In this document: positions 29,116-32,321 of the stretch, in pieces
Position numbering within the stretch: position 1 is the first letter of the stretch
How the letters are laid out: every line of letters begins with the position of its first letter
Source: a virus
Length of the DNA stretch: 32,321 nt
Virus record (IMG/VR): IMGVR_UViG_3300032331_001188
Location: 1 to 32,321 of that record
Strand: one strand, 5' to 3'
Notes under the pieces: model-generated
Database searches by the model: none
What the model was told of the DNA's origin: nothing
What the model saw: the letters and a program-made list of their open reading frames with translations, nothing else
Translations under genes and position numbers: made by a program

Positions 29116-29141
29116 CCCAGCCCCCCTTTCGAGGAGCTGGG
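29116..29141 (-). terminator. Hairpin in the capsid-glycosyltransferase gap
   Basis: CCCAGC (29116-29121) pairs with GCTGGG (29136-29141). No U-tract follows, so it is either an RNA-processing or attenuation element. It is the second of two hairpins in the only sizeable gap of the head operon. Confidence 0.35.
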
Positions 29142-29155
29142 TAGCACACGATAAA

Positions 29156-29176
29156 CCGGCCGCGAGCGGTGGCCGG
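29156..29176 (-). terminator. Terminator-like hairpin after the capsid gene
   Basis: CCGGCC (29156-29161) pairs with GGCCGG (29171-29176) and, on the minus strand, is followed by TTTAT. It comes nine bases after the capsid stop. The U-run is short, so it probably acts as a partial terminator that makes more capsid mRNA than downstream mRNA. Confidence 0.55.
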
Positions 29177-29183
29177 GAGTTTA

Positions 29184-30050
29184 TTAGGCGGACTTGACGT
29201 GCGCGCCGGCGGTGTTGTCACCGAGCGCCGCGCCGAACATGATGTCAAGCGAAGCCCAGGCTGCACGGCTGGAGAGCGAGCCCCAGGTGTTCAGCTGAAC
29301 GCTGATGCCGAGATCAGGCAGCGTGATCGTGCGCTGGCCAGCGAGCATCGAGGCGACACCCGGATCGACCATCGGCAGACCGGCCGCGGCGGCGACAGCC
29401 TCGGGTCCGACCGCGAAGCCGTAGATGTTCGTGCCGGCACCATCCCAACGGGTGTTGAGAATGATGCCGTCGAAACCATAAGCGCCGGGGCGATAGCTCG
29501 AGGAGCCACCGGGGGCGATCTGGAAGTTCTCACCGCTGGTCGGCAGCAGCTGCGCGAAGGCAGTGCCATCGAGGATCAGGTGGCGGAGCGAGGACTTTGC
29601 GCAGAAACCCCAGAGGGTCTTCGCATTCGTCGCGGAGAACGAAGCCTGGGCAACGGTAACGTTGCTCGGGAAGTTCGTCGCGGTGATCGGCGCCAGCGCG
29701 ATGTCGATCAGCTTGTTAGCCAAGACCTGCGCGTTGATCGCGGCGAGCTGCTCGAGGCGGAAGCCCTGGTTGAGCTCCTGGCTCGAGATGTTGTAGCTCT
29801 TGGAGTAGTGCTTAACCTGCACCGCGACGTTGGTGACGTTCGTGTCACCCGTCTCGAAGCTGGTGGGATTGGTCTGGACCGCGCCGGCCGCGTTGGCCTT
29901 GCGAACCTGAACGTAGGCGTTCTGGTTCATCATGTCGGTCGTGAAGTCCGTGCTGAAAGCGCGGAGGGGAGCCAGGCGGTTGCCCAGCGTCGTCAGGGTA
30001 GCCTCGGCGAGAGTGTCGAGGACGAGGGAGGAGCTCAGGGAATTAGCCAT
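29184..30050 (-). CDS. Major capsid protein (288 aa)
   Basis: Begins MANSLSSSLVLDTLAEATLT, contains HYSKSYNISSQELNQGFRLE and ANKLIDIALAPITATNF, with Gly/Ala-rich beta segments, a pattern of P22-like (HK97-fold) capsid proteins. It follows the protease/scaffold gene and precedes two hairpins, as capsid genes do. Two tandem TAA stops end it. It forms the shell. Confidence 0.8.
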   Translation of the reverse strand: MANSLSSSLVLDTLAEATLTTLGNRLAPLRAFSTDFTTDMMNQNAYVQVRKANAAGAVQTNPTSFETGDTNVTNVAVQVKHYSKSYNISSQELNQGFRLEQLAAINAQVLANKLIDIALAPITATNFPSNVTVAQASFSATNAKTLWGFCAKSSLRHLILDGTAFAQLLPTSGENFQIAPGGSSSYRPGAYGFDGIILNTRWDGAGTNIYGFAVGPEAVAAAAGLPMVDPGVASMLAGQRTITLPDLGISVQLNTWGSLSSRAAWASLDIMFGAALGDNTAGAHVKSA

Positions 30051-30072
30051 GAGAGTAGTAGGTTAGTGGTTA

Positions 30073-31128
30073 TTATTTACGGGCGGAAAAAGCGGAGAAA
30101 AGAGCCTCGCGGTTCATCTTGCGAAATGCGCGCTTTTCGGATCCCTCGGGCATCGCCTCATAGGCGGCGAGCATCTCATCGGGGCTCTTGAGCGCGGCGC
30201 TCTTGCGGGCCAGCTGCGCGTGCGCGACCTTGACGGGCGCGACACCAAGCTGCCGGGCGTCGAAGGCGGCGAGATCCTCGACCTTGACCTTGAGCTCGTC
30301 GCGCTCCTTGGAGAGCTCGGCAACGGCGGCCTCGGCCTTGGCCTTGTCGGCGGTCAGCGTGGCGATAAGGGTGTCTTTCTCGGCCAGCGCGGCCTTGTGG
30401 TTCTCAGAGAGCTTGGAGAGCTCGGCAACGTGCTTCTCGGCCTCGGCCTTGAAGGTAGCGATCTCGGAATCCTTGGCAGCGAGAGCGGCGGCGTCAGGCG
30501 CGGCGACGGTCTCGGGCTTGGTTTCGGTGGTCATGATGGGAGTCTGTAAAGTCGCGGGCGCGTCAACGGCAGAGAGCAGGCCGTTGGGATTCGCCGCTGG
30601 TCGCTGCACCAGATCGGCGGACATCACGTTCGCGATGCGCATGCTGGGCGACGAGCGAAGCGCTCCGCTGGGCGCCGAATCGCCAAGAGCAGCTGAGATC
30701 TCGCTCCCATCAGCCAGAACCCAAACTGGCCGATACTCGAGCACGAGCGAGACCCCAAACTGATCGGGCACTTTCTGGGCGAGCTCGACCAGCTTTTCAT
30801 AAGTGGCGCCCGCCTCGCGCTTGAAACTCTCGAGGAACTCGAAGGACTTGGCCTTGATCTTGTTTCCCTCGCGATAAATGCCGCTGAAAAAGCCGATTTC
30901 CTGGCCGAGCCGATCGGATCCGGCGCCGTCGTGCTTCAGATAGGCGCGCAGAGACTTGCCAAGCAGCAGCCGCATCGCGTCATCAATGCTCTTGTCATCG
31001 ATGTAAAGCCCATGGCCAGCAGCCTCGATCCCGCCAGTGATCAGCGAGACGTTAGCGAAGCCGCTGGCATCAGCGGAGAATTCCTGGAGGCAGACGCGAT
31101 GGCTCATAATTGGTTCGGAATTCGTCAA
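30073..31128 (-). CDS. Prohead protease-scaffold fusion (gpO-like)
   Basis: The N-terminal about 170 residues form a protease-like domain; counted from the inner ATG (31107), H59 in YLKHDG and S120 in DQFGVSL are spaced as in the P2 gpO serine protease (His-Ser separation about 60). The C-terminal half is a long coiled coil (KDSEIATFKAEAEKHVAELS onward) that fits a scaffold, then a basic end (RKMNREALFSAF). So one chain would assemble and mature the prohead. The TTG at 31128 overlaps the portal stop in the NTGA style of this genome; the ATG at 31107 is an equal alternative. Neither has a clear ribosome-binding site. Confidence 0.75.
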   Translation of the reverse strand: MTNSEPIMSHRVCLQEFSADASGFANVSLITGGIEAAGHGLYIDDKSIDDAMRLLLGKSLRAYLKHDGAGSDRLGQEIGFFSGIYREGNKIKAKSFEFLESFKREAGATYEKLVELAQKVPDQFGVSLVLEYRPVWVLADGSEISAALGDSAPSGALRSSPSMRIANVMSADLVQRPAANPNGLLSAVDAPATLQTPIMTTETKPETVAAPDAAALAAKDSEIATFKAEAEKHVAELSKLSENHKAALAEKDTLIATLTADKAKAEAAVAELSKERDELKVKVEDLAAFDARQLGVAPVKVAHAQLARKSAALKSPDEMLAAYEAMPEGSEKRAFRKMNREALFSAFSARK

Positions 31129-32321
31129 CTTTCGCGCTCAATCTCGAGCACCTTGCGCTCCGCCCAGGCATAGCCCGGATCGCCGCCCCAGAGCGCCCAC
31201 GCGATGCGGCCGGCGGACGGATAGCCCGGCTCGCCCGGGTTGAACCCCTCGCCCTGCTTGTCCACCTCGTGCCGGCGGAAAAACGACTTCATGCGAAAGA
31301 TCGTTTCCGTCGAAAGTGATCTGCCGTTGGAAATGTCGCGTGCACGGGCCACGCCGACTGCAGTGCCTCCGCGGTTAAACTCCTCGCGCCAGCGTAGCCC
31401 GCGGGCTGCCTCCTCGCGCATGGCGTCAGTCGGCTCGGTGTTCACCTGCAGCGCAGCCTGGGATAGCGCGGCGGCGTCGCTCGGGATCTGGACCGGCACC
31501 GGGATCGGCTCGTTAGCAGTCGGCGACAGATCGCCACGGAGCCCGGGCACCGGCAGCCCGGCATCCTCGAGCGCTTGGTTCTCAGCGGCGCGCCCGGCGA
31601 TGTGACTCTTGAGATCAATGCCACGCTCGGCGCAGATGTCGCTGAGATTGATGATGCCGGACAAGTAATCCTCGCGCTGGGCGGCGGCATCGCGGCCGAA
31701 ATCCACGGTCAGCCGTGGCGGCATCGTGAAGGACCATTTCCACCAGTCCGCATTCGCCGGCAGCCGGCCGTTCTTGATCGCCTTTGCGATCGCGTAACCC
31801 ACTGCGCGCCGGGCAAACGGCTTGAGCAGATCCTGCCGATCCTCGACGCTGCGCATGGCGGTCGAGATCACGAAGCGGGTGTTTGCCCCGCCGAGTGCGC
31901 TAATGTCCCAGGCGAGCTCGAACGGCCAGTTAATGCCGGCCATCGCGTTGCGCAGCAGCCGGTCCATGAACTTCTGCCAAGCATCGCCCGGGCGATCATT
32001 CTTGAACGCCTCGAGCTTTGAGCCGCTGCCAGCCTTGAAGTGTCGGACCATGCCGCCGAAAAACTCCTTGGCGGCGACATCTTGGCCGGAGAACTGAGCG
32101 CCGGAAAGCGCCACGGCTGGGTCGCTGGTGTCTGCCAGCCCGCTTTCGTTGTATTCGATCAGGCCGATGCTCGAGGCGAGTGCGGACGCCATCTTCTCGT
32201 AGCCCTGCACCGTGCGGAGATCCTTCAGGTCGAGAATCGCGTGCGCGAAGCCCGGGAGACCGCGGAACTGGTTAATCCACTGCGGCTCGGCCAGCAGCAT
32301 CATGTCGCGGGCGGTGACGTA
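31125..32321 (-). CDS. Phage portal protein, C-terminal part (gene cut by the contig join)
   Basis: The 398-aa C-terminal part of the portal, in frame across the circular join with the 1-759 part. GSGSKLEAFKNDRPGDAWQK and a later AWDISALGGANTRFVISTAM fit the lambda-type portal core, and WAERKVLEIERES closes it. The long low-complexity tail (about residues 240-330 of this part) is the usual variable end. Stop TGA at 31127-31125 overlaps the start of the protease-scaffold gene. Confidence 0.85.
   Translation of the reverse strand, partial: YVTARDMMLLAEPQWINQFRGLPGFAHAILDLKDLRTVQGYEKMASALASSIGLIEYNESGLADTSDPAVALSGAQFSGQDVAAKEFFGGMVRHFKAGSGSKLEAFKNDRPGDAWQKFMDRLLRNAMAGINWPFELAWDISALGGANTRFVISTAMRSVEDRQDLLKPFARRAVGYAIAKAIKNGRLPANADWWKWSFTMPPRLTVDFGRDAAAQREDYLSGIINLSDICAERGIDLKSHIAGRAAENQALEDAGLPVPGLRGDLSPTANEPIPVPVQIPSDAAALSQAALQVNTEPTDAMREEAARGLRWREEFNRGGTAVGVARARDISNGRSLSTETIFRMKSFFRRHEVDKQGEGFNPGEPGYPSAGRIAWALWGGDPGYAWAERKVLEIERES
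32199..32321. repeat. Direct terminal repeat, right copy (circular join)
   Basis: Exact second copy of bases 1-123. It ends in the middle of the portal gene, whose reading frame continues at base 123 of the left end. Confidence 0.95.

Noticed and set aside
29169-30191. 340-aa plus-strand ORF opposite the capsid gene
   Set aside because: Antisense shadow of the capsid and scaffold genes; Arg/Gly-rich, no start signal, wrong strand for this genome.

Overview
The window is a complete small tailed-phage genome. Bases 1-123 are repeated exactly at 32199-32321, and one portal gene reads through that join in frame, so the contig closes into a circle of about 32,198 bp. The gene set (gpA-type terminase, lambda-type connector and portal, protease/scaffold, capsid, tail tube, tape measure, fibre) marks a siphovirus-like member of Caudoviricetes. 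I see no integrase, excisionase, CI-type repressor, tRNA or CRISPR array, so a strictly lytic life is likely but not proven. The sequence is GC-rich by eye. The host cannot be named; nothing here is host-diagnostic.

Every supported gene lies on the minus strand, so the transcription order runs from high to low coordinates. Genes are packed tightly: most neighbours share ATGA or GTGA, and the ribosome-binding site of the next gene is often written inside the last codons of the gene before. The only large apparent gene-free stretch is about 16951-17357 (perhaps to 17614). It is the best place for the main early promoter and contains a 12-bp tandem repeat.

Layout in transcription order from that gap: (a) 16950-14127, a small orphan protein, a secreted i-type-like lysozyme and a 731-aa helicase/DNA methyltransferase fusion; (b) 14130-10196, HTH and ExoX-like proteins, a RecT annealing protein, a RecE-like PD-(D/E)XK nuclease and many small accessory ORFs; (c) 10199-8024, more small coiled-coil, Ala-rich and HTH proteins, some clearly built from duplicated cassettes; (d) 8124-5272, a RusA resolvase, an attenuator-like leader, a replication initiator-like protein carrying internal CACGCGTG repeats (a candidate origin), and a DnaB helicase; (e) 5218-2297, two unknown proteins, then terminase small and large subunits; (f) 2300-762, a SAM methyltransferase, a glycosyltransferase-like protein and a gpW-like connector; (g) 759-1 joined to 32321-19408, portal, protease/scaffold, capsid, a second glycosyltransferase, head completion, tail terminator, tube, chaperone, tape measure, distal tail and fibre; (h) 19397-17358, membrane/lysis proteins and a metallophosphoesterase.

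The genes form a coherent lytic programme: DNA is copied by initiator, DnaB and the RecE/RecT/RusA set, probably protected by the methyltransferase fusion, packaged by TerS/TerL, and put into a short-tailed siphovirion. The least expected parts are three sugar/SAM enzymes embedded in the head genes, two interleaved mutually exclusive inverted repeats with a 16-codon leader ORF before the replication gene, and the duplicated small-gene cassettes at 9.0-11.0 kb.
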